Shown: positions 44,235 through 59,169 of the stretch, piece by piece
Position numbering within the stretch: position 1 is the stretch's first letter
Layout: every line of letters starts with the position of its first letter
Assembly: GCA_018343915.1 (NCBI GenBank)
Contig: JABRWF010000008.1
Location: 2,604,001 to 2,668,000 of the forward strand
Source of the DNA: Agroathelia rolfsii
Taxonomy: Eukaryota; Basidiomycota; Agaricomycetes; Amylocorticiales; Amylocorticiaceae
Direction: 5' to 3'
DNA length: 64,000 nucleotides
Program-made: the position numbers and the translations under genes
Notes under the pieces: generated by a model
Database searches by the model: none
What the model was told of the DNA's origin: nothing
The model's input: the letters and a program-made list of their open reading frames with translations, nothing else

Positions 44235-46633
44235 GTTGGCACTACCACTGGCGCTGGCAGAGAGTGTCGATGGTCTGGGGATCACGAACCAGTGGATCCT
44301 GGGATATGCTTGCGCGCGCTGGGACCTTATTATAGGTACGCGAACGGGGGTGTGAAGCGATAGCCGGACAGTGAGAAAAGTAAGGTGCGGGGCAGAAAAT
44401 AAACGAGGGCTCTGACGTCCTTGTTCCGTTTACCCCGCATTGAATTTTTCGGGTCATGAGATCAGTCGACCTCAAATAGCGACGGTCCGATAGCGCAGAA
44501 ATGATCCAGGCCACTGATTGGTCTGCCCACAGGGCAAGACACCGGAGAGCGTGCCGTGAATGGCTGAATATCATTTCCATAGACATTGTTGCATTTGGCC
44601 TTGAGTTATACTACCAGTCGTTCAAAGCAGGCCATTTGAACGAGACTTTGAATCCAAGTTGGCGATGTACTATGGTCCTATCGCGGACCAACCAATGTTC
44701 CAGAGTTTGACTCCGAGTTTTGTTACTGGTTCCTAGCACAGTTGCTTCTATTGCATCGGCAAATATCATCGAGTCACAACCCCTGTGGCTTTCCTTGTCT
44801 TCGTTCAATTGCTCTTTACTGAGCCTCATAAGAAATATCTGATGTATTCGAAACGTCTCTTGAACAACACCAATAATGACTAAACCAATTGTTACTGCTA
44901 TCAGTAGGTCAGAGGATATTCTCGGAACCGCGCAGAACTCGAACATTGCTAAGCTTGAAGTTTATCGACGTTCATTCAATTGCGTTCATTACTCGCCTAC
45001 ATAAAATCTTGGTATCCGCTGTACACCTATGCAATGATCATGCAGAAAGATATACTTCCCAAGTCACTTCCAAAGTCCTGGTCAGTGCATCAACTATCAA
45101 ACGGAGCTTCTAACCCATAGATTCTCAGACAGTGATCATTAACATAGCCTCTAGTGGCGGTCTTGGCTTTCGCGTATCCGCGTTCATGTTTGCGTCCTTT
45201 GAGTGGTACAGAAAAGGCGTTATTGTTTTGTCAACACTAACATATGAAAGCTTTATCGATATGAACCAACAGAGTCAATGATTCACATATTTCCTCGATT
45301 ATCAGAGCAAGGGTTTTGACGTTGGTATTGGTTGTATGAATATGTTATCTTTCACGGATAAGCAGCATTGTCCGAATAGACTTCTCTTTAAATTTGGATG
45401 GTAGTAAGCCTCATGTACCGTTCGTTCTTCTTCCTTGTTTTCCCTAACTGATCTCGTAGGCTGTGCGTACCGCTTGAATAGATGACCCCAAAGAGGGACG
45501 CCGGCGATATACAAAAGTAGCTGCACGTGCGCGCTTTTACGAGTGTCGAACATACCACAGGTATACACACTTGATTAACCGTGCGGAGTTAGCTGCTGTA
45601 GTATCTGATTATCCAGTGCATGACATTCTCTATGTCTTGACTTCAACTTATGAAACTCGATGAATAAGCAAATCAACACGTAATCCCAAACTACGCTTTG
45701 ATAGAGTAGCATAGAAGTTAGATAAGGGACAGGATACGATAGAGAAGATTCTACACGTGTAATCAAGACTACTGGCAGTCAGCCATACTTGGTCTAGGTT
45801 GTGTTTATCGTACTATACACTGAAATCTATTTTCGAGTCTGAATCTCACAGCAATCCTCGATGATAATCAAAAGCCGTCAGTGATACAGTATGAAAATGG
45901 TAACATCAGGCTGGTCACAGTGAACACCTATTAAGATCATGATCATTACGCTACAGTTCCCCAGTAACAAAGTTGGTGAGCGACTTTGCAACGGTAGTCG
46001 TGATCTGACATTTGTAATAATCAACAGTTTTTATTCCATCCTCTAATGAATCAATGAATCATTAGTTGTCAAGATGTTTGACAATTTAAATAGAGAAATT
46101 ATAGTTAAGGTGCATCCTACACACACATTTAATTCAAGCAGCGCAATTGAACCTCAAATCAATCAACACGGAAGAACGTCAGGCAGCAGATGTGCATTGC
46201 ACCCGACTTCCGTCAAGTAAATTGCACAAAACCGCAGAGGCAGCAATGCGGGGGAAATTCCAGACCTGCAAAAGTCCCCTCCAGGAAAGTATTCAATTCG
46301 TCTGTTAAAAAAGAATGTAAGGTACAGTCTTATCCGCATCAGTCCACGGCACACGGGTGGGTATAAGATGGAAGAAAAATGATGTCATCATCATCATAAC
46401 ATGAAGTGTAGATACATATCAAGTTAAAATGAGTAATATATCCAGAAGATGCGTAGAATGAGACTAGGTCTGGTCCAGAGGGAATAATCCGAAAGAGGAG
46501 AGGATTGCTAAGAGACGAGAGAGCTAATAAGGAAAAATAGGTGCCCAGGTTTAAAGCAAAGAGGCCGGAGTATAAAGAGCGACGAGTATGAGTGAGGCGC
46601 GACAAGGGTAAATGGAGAATGACAGATCGGCTG
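44235..46633. other. large gene-poor region, 2.4 kb
   Basis: No gene can be built. Two minus-strand frames have some protein-like character: 44946-44611 contains a membrane-span-like stretch (SSDLLIAVTIGLVIIGVV), and 45568-45302 reads KSAHVQLLLYIAGVPLWGHL. They could be exons of one decayed membrane-protein gene, but no ATG-to-stop chain with splice sites was found. The right part is AT-rich. Confidence 0.4.
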
Positions 46634-47471
46634 TTAGAAAAGAGCAGAGCCGACCATAGCTACGGCCACGCCGGCGATGGCGGCGAGGCCAGAGACGGCG
46701 GCAGTGCCACGAGCGCCACTCGTCGAGGTAGAGGTGGCGGAGGCAACCAAGCTCGCCGCGCTCTTGGAAGCGCCAGTAGTCGCGGCTCCAGTTGCGCTGC
46801 TGGTTGGTAGAGACACAGTAGTGCTCTGACTGGCAAGAGGAGCAGTACTTTGGCCAGCGATCTGGGCAAGCTCGGCAGAGTTGAAGGTGCCGGTCATACC
46901 CGTCATGCTAAAAATAGAAAATCACATCAGTAATCAAGAGAAAATGTTGCACAAGGTCGATATACTAACCCAAACTTCGCAGAGAAAGCCATGGCATTGT
47001 ATTCGCCGGACTTGAGGCTGACAGACTCAATACGGATGAAACTGGTCCAAGATGTTAGACTCGACTAGTCATCTATGCATGTAGAAGGAGCTTACTAGTC
47101 GTTCGAAACGGGGCCCATTTTTGCGTCGGGCACGAAAGAAACGGAGCTAGTCTTGGAGACATCGGTGTTGGTAGCGATTGTATAAATGGAGGTCTGTTGT
47201 TCTGCATTGCCAACGTAGACAGAAATTGTGGCAGGGCCGAACGAGGCAAGGCTGGGCGACTGGCCATCGTCCTGCCAGGTGACGTTGACTGTCTGACCAG
47301 CAGTCCAAATAGTAGAGGCAACCGGATTGGTAATCTAGAGAATCCGGTAAGTATACAAGAGTTGGCCATTGAGTTCATCGTGGGTAGACAGCAACAGGCT
47401 AATATACACACATAAACGTTGGCAAGAGCCGAAGCGGAAAGAGCAAGAGTAACAAATGCAGCGGCGAACAT
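46634..47471 (-). CDS. Kre9/Knh1-like GPI-anchored Ser/Thr-rich protein, second copy
   Basis: Same family as the gene at 35094. Start MFAAAFVTLALSASALANVY (signal peptide) at 47471; an intron splits off exon 1, and the next exon reads ITNPVASTIWTAGQTVNVTW, QDDGQSPSLASFGPATISVY and NTDVSKTSSVSFVPDAKMGP. A further exon gives VSNDYFIRIESVSLKSGEYN, then AKFGMTGMTGTFNSAELAQI. The C-terminal half is Ser/Thr/Ala-rich and ends in a GPI-type hydrophobic tail (AAIAGVAVAMVGSALF). The domain is expected in the extracellular wall; the enzymatic role is unknown. Confidence 0.8.
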
Positions 47472-47774
47472 GGTTATGAAGGTAGCGAGCGTGGGGGTTG
47501 CCTAAGACAACAGGGAGTGCTGGTGAGGGCGAATGCAGAAGGAGGATAAGAGACGCAAGCAGCATCACGACGGATGCTCTTAAGGCACACCGGCGGAGTT
47601 CCAATCACAAATGTCAGCGGCAAAAAATGCCACTAACCAGCACGAATGATCATGTACGTTTTAGCCGCCGTCCTCACGCCCGTTGGTCTCACTTCAGCCC
47701 CAAAATATTAGGTGTATCAACGGCATACAGTGCTATAGTATCACAAGGTTATTGACATACTTGAAATAATTGTT
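47472..47774. other. short intergenic region
   Basis: About 300 bp: promoter of the GPI protein gene (minus strand) and 3' flank of ORC3. Nothing else seen. Confidence 0.5.
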
Positions 47775-50466
47775 TTATGCCTCCTCAGGCAACTCGTATA
47801 CCGCCTTGATGACATGTCCCGGTCTACGGCCCGTGTGCTTGATGAAACCCATGTAGTCGAGCTCATGCAAGGCACGCATAAAGCGTGCCTGTAGTTCTAT
47901 CTTCCAATATTCTTCCGCCTCTTGGTCTTCGCCGTCAGCGCCATCGGTGGACTTCCGTTGTTGCTGCTTGCTTTCTTCCAGTACTCCGGCAAAGCTCTCG
48001 AACCAGTCATAGACATTGACTAATCGACCCGCGTCCAAAAAGCGAGAAAAGGCTATCGACGTGTCGCTATGCATCCATAATGGTGCCGCCTCGTGCTTGA
48101 GGGCAGTTTGTCCTGATGACACGGCTTGACCTAGCGAATACGCTTCTGGATGCAATAGCCCTGTTATAACCGAGGCGCGCACGGAAGGATTTAGGAGCTA
48201 GCGATATATTAGTATATAATGCAGGGAAGAAAGGAAGAAGTGTGAGAACGGAGAACTTACCTCGGACGGGAATGGCGTCATTGCTGTATACCACACGTCT
48301 GCAAGAGGCATCGAACTGAGGTCAACAGCCGAAGCTCTTGAAAAGCCGAAAAGTCAATGAATGCGCCATCCTGGATGAACACAGAGACGGTACCCACTGT
48401 AAAAACTCCGTGATTAATGTACTAATTGGTTCTCGCTCGTTGTCTTCATTTTGCAACAATGCCGTAAGTTCTGCCGAGAAACGTGCGATATCGTCGTCTT
48501 CTTGGTCCATGAGCTTTGGCCAATTGCTAAGGACATCAGTTATTTCTTGTAACACCATGCGCAATGAATCGTCGTCTAGCGTCCTATTAGACCTTCCTTG
48601 TTAGCCCATGGAGATTTTAGCACCATAGAAGGACATGCTTCGCACATTAACCCTTCGTGGACCATGTCAATTTCTCTAGTCGAAAAGCGACCCCGCATGC
48701 TAGCAATCGCCACTTCAATAAGATTAATACTCTCCCAGGGTCCTTTTCTGCGCTTATTGACCACTCCACTAATACGTTCTGATGACCTGCCTGCAGCAGT
48801 CGTCTTTCGTTCTTTATGAATGAAAAAAGCCGAAAGAACCCTGAAGATAGTCAACCCGCACTTCAACTTCCTTTCACACCCGTGGAATGTTTGGCGCGCG
48901 GTATCCATTGCAATCAGCAGCTCCAGGGCGGTGCGCTTTCCCTTTGATTTGGACTGCTGGAGAATTTTTGATGCCAGTGAAGGAGGTTCCATACGTAAAA
49001 GTAGGTTGTCCAAGAGCGGAAATGCCGCGACATCATCCTCGAGCTTCTTGGCAGCAGCTTTATTCGACGACGACCCAAGGTGAGAGTCAAAATAGAGTGG
49101 TGTCAGAGGATTTTGCTCCGAAAAGTGCTTGAGATGAATGATCTGCAAGATATTGATGAGACTCGATGGTGAACCGTCATATCGTTGACTGAAATCTTGC
49201 AAGTATGTGAGTGCTGCAGGACCTGGCAAAAGGAGTTGATGTCGAATCGATGATTCATCAAAAAATGTCTAAGAAATACATGCAAAGTCATAAGAAAAAT
49301 GATTTTAAGATCAGGAGACACTTTCAAACTTTGTAAATGATTTCTTGCATCAATTCTGGTCCTCTTGCCGTATTAGTACCAATGTGAGTTACTTTGAGCA
49401 ATGCAAGTGTAGAGCGAGGGTATGTCGCATGCAAATACGAAATTGACAAGGGTGAGGACATGCACGCCAGGAAAACCAGGGGCAGGCGGGGGATATGCAA
49501 GCTATTGTACCTGTAAAAAAGCAACACAGCGAGGCACAGGGCAAGGAAATACCTGCAAATATAGAGTAAATCTTGCATAACAGACTGATCAAATCCTTCA
49601 AAGCTATGAAGAAACACTACTAGACGTGTTTGGCGAGCTGGAGAAGTGAAAAATCGTCAGATTTTTTCCCTTTAAGACACGAACAAAGTGGTGATTGACC
49701 ATCACAATTGGTCTGAAACCATTCTACCAGAGCATTTATGTCATAATTTTCAACGGCGTTGAATGTTTGTCGGCGCTTGGTACTCTCTAGAAAGAGAAAT
49801 AGTTTTAGTAAAAAATCAAGTTTGTTGACGTTACCAAAAGGACGTACGCGCCTAGTCTTGTTCTCTCTGAATTCAGAAACCCGCCTATGAGAGCACGCAT
49901 TGCACCCATAATAGTGGTACAGTCCGCAGGGTGAAGATTTGCTACATAACGCTCTTCTTTATCCGTGCCGTCGTTCTGTAATAATTTCGCCACAACTTGT
50001 TGGAGCAGGGACGGGCTTACATCTGCCAGAGTGATGAAGGGCATCTCAGGATGGGGAAGCCCAGGGAGTGTGTCTTCAGGCGAGTAAGATATTTTCACTT
50101 CTCGTTTTATATTATTTACGATCGGGTCTTGAATCGATTGGAGAATGTCCTACGAAAAAGTCGCGGCTTCAGAAATGCAGATGTGCCAGTGCTGGATGCA
50201 AATTTACTTGGATAAGTTCATGGCATCGAGACCATGTTAGGTCATAAGCAGCATATCTTATTTCAGAATAGCCACTGCCACTTTGGCTGGCTTTTGAATC
50301 TGAACAAGGCGTATATTAAGAGCCTAGGACTTCATCCATAGGCGATATAGGCGTACCCGCATTGGCAGGAGTGTAAGGTATATAAACAACCGTCTAGGTA
50401 CAGAGCAATCAGCCTAGGTAGTACAGTATACGGAGAGGTATCAATTGCCTCTTCAAGATCTTCCAT
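47775..50466 (-). CDS. ORC3: origin recognition complex subunit 3
   Basis: Nuclear subunit of the six-protein ORC that marks replication origins and loads Cdc6/MCM. N-terminal reading after MEDLEEAIDTSPY (50466) is TVVYIPYTPANA, SEIRYAAYDLTWSRCHELIQ and DILQSIQDPIV, then EMPFITLADVSPSLLQQVVA and AMRALIGGFLNSERTRLG. The AAA-like region includes VVFLHSFEGFDQSVMQDLLY and HATYPRSTLALLKVTHIGTN. Middle exon: ALTYLQDFSQRYDGSPSSLI and NILQIIHLKHFSEQNPLTPL. The diagnostic winged-helix C-terminus reads FLDAGRLVNVYDWFESFAGV, ELQARFMRALHELDYMGFIK and HTGRRPGHVIKAVYELPEEA. At least seven introns. The first intron between MEDLEEAIDTSPY and TVVYIPY would be only 31 bp as I read it, so the extreme 5' end is uncertain. 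Confidence 0.88.
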
Positions 50467-50705
50467 AAGTGTTTAGAATACGTTCCGTCTAGGATCTTCG
50501 CTGGAAATCCAGTCGCGATGTAGATGCCAATGATGAAATGGAAAGAAGTGCCAGTGGCTGGCGCGAATATGCACTTGGTCGTTCAAGCGGCGTTACACGC
50601 CAAACACGGTTGTCACAGAATTCGACGCGGTCTGTCACATACACGCGCTGCCGCTGCGTCTCAGGTTCTTCCTAATAACTTGAGCATCTCGTCTAGATCA
50701 TCATC
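50467..50705. promoter_or_regulatory. shared divergent promoter of ORC3 and MCM4
   Basis: A 239-bp gap between the two start codons, transcribed outward in both directions. It contains two ACGCG cores (50625-50629 and 50643-50647), the core of the MBF/MCB cell-cycle box, and a GGCGCGAAT (50560-50568) resembling an E2F/SBF-type site on the other strand. The sites are seen; their use is inferred. Confidence 0.5.
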
Positions 50706-54041
<3,336 letters not shown>

Positions 54042-54558
54042 AAAGGGTCTATTGCATAGTGTATAGTTATCGTATTTGCTCTTACATATAATCAAGCATC
54101 GATCGGTATGAAATCCGGCTTTTTACCGGATAGTAGCGTTCAAAGTTGCCAATTCAGAAGCATGCCAAATCGCGATTTCTGACAATTTTTGGGACCGATT
54201 CTCGCAACGCAACTCAATCCGCGATTCTCAGAAAGCGGCACAAATCGAGCGGAATTGTCCGTGAGTCGATTCGTTGTCAAAATCAGAAGCGGAATCGTGT
54301 CTCCATCCCTTCCCTTCGTCTTACAACTTTTCCATGGCAGGGACCACAGATGAATGATTTTGAATCGGCCGAAATCATTAACTTTGGCCGTCACTATTAT
54401 GATGTTGCAAACGCAATGATGCTCATTCATGATTTTACATATACTGTTTGGTAAATGTCAATCGTAATTGTTTTATTAATTTATCATGCATCTGATGTTG
54501 ACATGGTTCAAGTTGGTGATTTAATGGTTTCAAAATCGTAGAGTTTAAGCATCAGATA
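54042..54558. other. convergent intergenic region
   Basis: 3' flanks of MCM4 and of the GNAT gene. It contains a small palindrome AAATCGCGATTT (54165-54176). No coding evidence. Confidence 0.5.
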
Positions 54559-55420
54559 TTACTGATCCAGCTGTTTTCGCATAAACTGTCTCAAAAACGC
54601 GTTAGTTAGATAGTTAGATCGGAAATGCCACAAATTACTTACGACAATATCCATCATGGCATCTTCTCCATTTGGAAGTCTGGTTCTAAAAACAGGCTCC
54701 ATTTTATATGTGATATAGCCTCTACGGGCGTACCAATGTTCGCTATATATACGACCATGTAGCAAGGATCATCAAGTCACAATTTAGCACCTAAAATATA
54801 TTTATGATTCATTATAAAAACAACTGACATGACTCTTTTCGATGGATCATATTCGAGTCCAAGGCTGGCCCAAAACGCAGGACTTGTCGCATCTTTTGCT
54901 GGCATCGTATTCAATGTAATGGCCTTAGCCCCAAATTCAGGTGATACTGCCTTGGCTTCTATTAGATCCATGGTCTCCCCTCCTATTCCCTTGCTTTGGT
55001 GGCTTGTCAAGATGAAAAACGTTGTTATCAAAATTGTTCCATCTTCGCGCGATGCAAGAGTTTCATCCCCGCGCTCATCCTTCCAGTCGAGGGAGATGTG
55101 GCCAACCGGCTGAAAGTTTGGGTTTGGGGGAAGAGGGGCGATGCCGGGATAAAAGTTGTATTCTTCATGTTGTCCGTCAGCAAGTTGAACGTTTCCGCTG
55201 TCCAGCCAAATCCAAAATAGGGCCTGGTGTGGATTTATGGGTCTATCGCCGTGAAGACGTTCAAACCTAAGGGCTGCCAAACCTTGTCGCCTGCGTCGTT
55301 GTCGGCTCGCCATTTGTTGATTGTCTCATCTTCGTATCCCCATCCACAGATTTCCCTTTGTCGTTTTAATTCTGCGATATGGGTTTGATCATCCGATATA
55401 AACCTTTCGAGCAGCACCAT
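54559..55420 (-). CDS. GNAT-family N-acetyltransferase
   Basis: Acetyl-CoA-dependent transferase; substrate unknown. Start MVLLERFISDDQTHIAELKR at 55420, then REICGWGYEDETINKWRADN. The fold is seen in HQALFWIWLDSGNVQLADGQ, VGHISLDWKDERGD, ILITTFFILTSHQSKGIGGE (beta4 plus the Q/R-x-x-G-x-G/A acetyl-CoA loop), TMDLIEAKAV, AKAITLNTMPAKDATSPAFW, and the last exon HWYARRGYITYKMEPVFRT ending MDIV-FMRKQLDQ with TAA at 54561-54559. The frame changes near 55270, between DAGDK and ALRFERL. I could not find a normal-length intron there, so either a very short intron or a frameshift is present. Confidence 0.6.
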
Positions 55421-55722
55421 AGTGATACGTGTTCTTAGGCAAGTGCGTGCAAAGCAAGTTGCATAATGAAATATGGAGTTCCTTGCACTATGAGTTGAGA
55501 TGTTTATACTAAACGATTCGGATGGGTCGATCAGTCCTTGCACGTGATCGTGTCTTCGACGGAGATCCCGGGCCGCTGGAACTTGATAATGACGTCTATC
55601 ATGAACTGGCATGCTGCATAATTGTACAATCTCGAATCCTGACTTCGACTAACTTCATCCGGCCTAGTGCATTATATCTACAGTATTGCGCCCCTAGTGC
55701 TCGATTCTTTAATATCAGCACG
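55421..55722. other. divergent intergenic region
   Basis: About 300 bp between the outward-facing GNAT and Tda3-like genes; a probable shared promoter. The plus-strand frame is open through it into the Tda3-like gene, but the upstream residues look non-coding. Confidence 0.5.
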
Positions 55723-57027
55723 ATGTCTGAAGACAACAGAAATATTGTTATCATCGGAGGTGGTATCATTGGATGCACAACTGCATACTACCTGACTCGG
55801 CATGCATCGTATCAGCCATCGAACATCAAAATCACCATCTTGGAGGCATCCACACATGGTGTCGCCCAAGGTGCCTCTGGAAAAGCTGGAGGTCTAGTCG
55901 CTAAATGGGCATACCCAAAGCCACTGGTGGACGTCAGCTTCCGAGAGCATGTCAAGCTTGCGGAAGAACACAATGGGGCTGAACGCTACGGTTGGAGGTT
56001 TGTCGGATGTGGTAGCTGGGAGGGTAAAGGAGATCCGCCTGAAATGGCAGAAGGTGGATCTGACGTAGGCAAAGGAGGGAAGCCGGTCAGCCTAGAAAAG
56101 ACGAACGGACTTGAAGGCGGTCAAAAACCGACTGTGTCGACACGCCACGAGCTGGGCCTTCCTGATGATTTAGACTGGGTCAGAGAAGACCTTACGGTCT
56201 CCTACGTACCTATGGCGCCTGCCGGACACACCGCCCAAGTGCACCCATATCTCTTTACCAAGACCATGCTAGAACTTGCCCAAGAAAAAGGCGTTGAATT
56301 GGTCATCGGCAGGGCAACCAGTATCAAGAGGGAGGATAACAAAGTCACAGGGGTCACTTACGTTCAAGCTAGTGGCGAGCAACAGACCTTGAGGGCAACG
56401 GACATCGTTTTATCAGCAGGGGCATGGTCATCCTACCTAGTGCCTACTTTACCTATATCCGGAACTAGGGCCCATAGTATCACCATCATGCCTCAGGCAA
56501 AGGATCACCCCGTTACACCATACGTCCTCTTCACGGAGATCTCTCTACCAGGCATGAGGAGAGCAAGCCCCGAGATATATGCCCGCCCAACCAACGAGGT
56601 GTACTGTTGTGGACCGGGTGATGATTCGCCATTACCGGAGACCGTAGATCAGGTCGAGGTTGATGAGGCGGCATGCGAAAGCATTCGGAAACATGTCAGT
56701 AGTATTTCATTTCAGCTAAGGGAGGGCGTCGTGGAGAGGAAGCAAGCCTGCTTCTTGCCCACAGTGAGGTCCGGTGGTGGTCCGCTGGTAGGTAAACTAC
56801 CTCAAATAGCCGAAGGGTTGTACATTGCGACAGGCCATACATGCTGGGTACTTGCTTTTCTCATTTTTGCATAAACACGGTTTGAATCTCACTAATAATA
56901 ATTTTCGTAGGGTATTTGTAATGCCCCAGGTACTGGAAAAGCCATCAGCGAGCTAGTTTTGGAAGGGAAAATCAAGTGTGCAAACCTGACAACTCTGAAT
57001 CCGACGAACTACACAGAACAATGGTAG
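55723..57027 (+). CDS. TDA3: Tda3-like FAD-dependent oxidoreductase (DAO family)
   Basis: Member of the D-amino-acid-oxidase/glycine-oxidase fold; yeast Tda3 is a putative oxidoreductase at the late endosome. Two exons: 55723-56847 and 56911-57027 (63-bp intron, phase 0), 413 residues. Start MSEDNRNIVIIGGGIIGCTT, with GxGxxG dinucleotide-binding loop GGGIIG, then TAYYLTRHA, the acidic ribose-binding end ITILEAS, and QGASGKAGGLVAKWAYPKPL (family signature). Substrate-side blocks: HTAQVHPYLFTKTMLELAQE, ADIVLSAGAWSS-type ATDIVLSAGAWSS and PTNEVYCCGPGDDSP. The C-terminal FAD-contact block reads GLYIATGHTCW-GICNAPGTG. It looks intact. Confidence 0.85.
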
Positions 57028-57239
57028 GATGTACGATGAGGTATTTTACATGTACATCATGAATCGGGGCTTATATTGTAATGGTATGGGAATACCCATG
57101 TTAGTACATCACCGGTGCTCAGAAAAATATCCAGTAGAGATCATCGACAATCCATAAAGTGACTCGCTGTATGTCTTGAATCCCATCCATTTATATTTTA
57201 TATTACTATCTATATACATTGCGTCAAAATTTCAGATGA

Positions 57240-59169
57240 TTAAAGATCGAACTTCTGGACGAGTCTCTGGAATGAAGCGTAGGTACCTCCACCCGGTGCC
57301 CAAGCTTGAGCCAAGATCTTCTGCTGCTTCTGTGCATTTGCTCTCTTTCTACGGCCAGCTTCGGAAGAGATGTTGTCTAAAATGTTTTTAACCTCTTCTC
57401 TGAAGGCATCAACAGTCCCTTTTGGTGTTTTCCCTGTGAAGTAGATGGGCTTCAAGCCAAATTCACCAGTGCGCACTTCGATGAACTCAAAAGCAACGTC
57501 GAGTGTGTGAACAAGATGAGCGATGTTGTAGGGCTGATCGGCGGAAAATGGCCATCCAATCCTGTATTGGGTGACGAGTCTTAAGTATCCCCTCCACCAG
57601 GATGAGAGAATGAAGACATACATAGGGACGCCCTGAGTCAGCGCATCCATAGTTCCTCCCGCCCCACCGTGTGTAACAAACCAGCCTATTGACTAAAAAA
57701 ACACCTCGCATCATTATATCTTTGAAACGTTTGATTAAGCTTACCTTATGTGCCAAGATAGTCTGCTGCGGCGCCCATGAGATTAGTAGACTATTAGGAG
57801 TATTGGAATATTTTTCTTTGATGTGGTCTGGCACTTGCGCTGCTGGTGACGCGTGTGATAGGATCTAAATCCATTCAGTAACAATTGAAAGTTGATAGAA
57901 GAAAAGTTGACATGACTTACAAATGGTACACCTCTGTCAGATAGTATTTCCAACAAGGTCCAAAGATGATCAGGATTAGTTGGCCTAGGGAGCAACGAAA
58001 TCAGTATTGTAGACACTTACAATAACAGTCACTGTGACCTACCAGAAACTCGTTCCGAAGCAAATATAAATGATGCTATATTCCCCACTTGATTTCAATA
58101 CCTCATCTAAAAATTTGATAACACGATCTCCAACCCCTGGAGGCGAGGCAGCTGTTTCGGCGTCAAGTTGGGCCTGAGAGAATTCACTTGTGCCGGGTTT
58201 GAGAGGTAGGACGGGGCCAAGATGGTACGCAGTCCTTCCGTTCTCGTTCACCCACTCGTCCACAACCGACAAAAGCCGTTCGCCATCATAGCCAACCGTG
58301 CTGGCAGTAGCCAAACCATCAGCTTCTAGGATCATTCTATGTGCGATTGTAAGATTAACAACCGGTTTTATGGTGTCCTCGTTTATTTAGACGTACTTAG
58401 CAGCTGTATGCAAGAAGAAGGGAATGCCATCTTGCATTTTAGGAATGGGAAGATTTCCAATATCCTGTGGATAGGTTTCCCAATCATACATATCTGGAAT
58501 CCCCCGAACACGTCGGACCTCGCCGATGGTTGGCAAATATCTCCCTTTTACAATTTCTTCCTGGGAGTACTCGGGCAGAATGAAGTCCGCAACTCCACCG
58601 TATTTCTTCGGAAACATCCATGCGATTGTCATTCCTGTAAAACTTGTGACCCATGCGAATACAGGGACAGGAGAAGGCGAATGAATGCTACGGATGTGGG
58701 TCATGATATCATATTGAAAAGGATCCACGAAGACGAATGACGGCTTGGCGGTACCCGGATATTCTTTTCCCGTGGCAGAGCAGATTATGGTCGAGCTATT
58801 TAGAGCCCTCTTCCAAAACTCTGCAAAGGCAGGAATATTTGGCTGTATTCCCGACAGAAGGCCACTTGAATGCTCTCCAAACGCGATTATCCTGAACATG
58901 GATCAGTTACAAAACCAACAGGAGAGTCACTACACCTTGTTCTCACCGAACAACACCAAGAGGCGATTCCACGTCTGCGAGGCATCGATCTACTTCTTTC
59001 TGGGCCTGCTGAAACGTTGTTTGGTAGTATGGCACAAGCACGGTTACAGTGATCGGTCTCTCAGCAGCAAATTTTGCTGCTATAAAACAGACACTACGGA
59101 AGTGACCTATAGTCTGTTTAGAAAAGATCTGTATTAACTTGTCATGAGCAAAATAGACACTTGCTCCAT
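57240..59169 (-). CDS. UDP-glycosyltransferase (GT1 family)
   Basis: Transfers a sugar from a UDP-sugar to a small lipophilic acceptor. N-terminal acceptor domain: HFRSVCFIAAKFAAERPITV, RIIAFGEHSSGLLSGIQPNI, FVFVDPFQYDIMTHIRSIHS and MILEADGLATASTVGYDGER. The C-terminal donor domain contains SIIYICFGTSFW and RPTNPDHLWTLLEILSDRGV. The PSPG box is split by introns: SWAPQQTILAHK, then AIGWFVTHGGAGGTMDALTQ, then GVPM-IGWPFSADQPYNIAHL (the conserved W, HGG and final DQ are all there). It ends KRANAQKQQKILAQAW and LVQKFDL at 57240. At least five introns. The first exon (MEQVSILLMTS at 59169) needs a 32-bp intron, so the N-terminus is unsure. Confidence 0.78.

Noticed and set aside
44611..45568. Membrane-protein gene on the minus strand
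   Set aside because: Two hydrophobic frames exist, but no chain of ATG, splice sites and stop connects them and no family is recognised.
54165..54176. AAATCGCGATTT palindrome as a regulatory operator
   Set aside because: A single short palindrome in a convergent 3' region, with no second copy and no gene start nearby.
54559..59169. Idea of a secondary-metabolite cluster (GNAT, oxidoreductase, glycosyltransferase)
   Set aside because: There is no core enzyme (PKS, NRPS, terpene synthase) or pathway regulator, and the Tda3-like protein is a conserved cellular enzyme.
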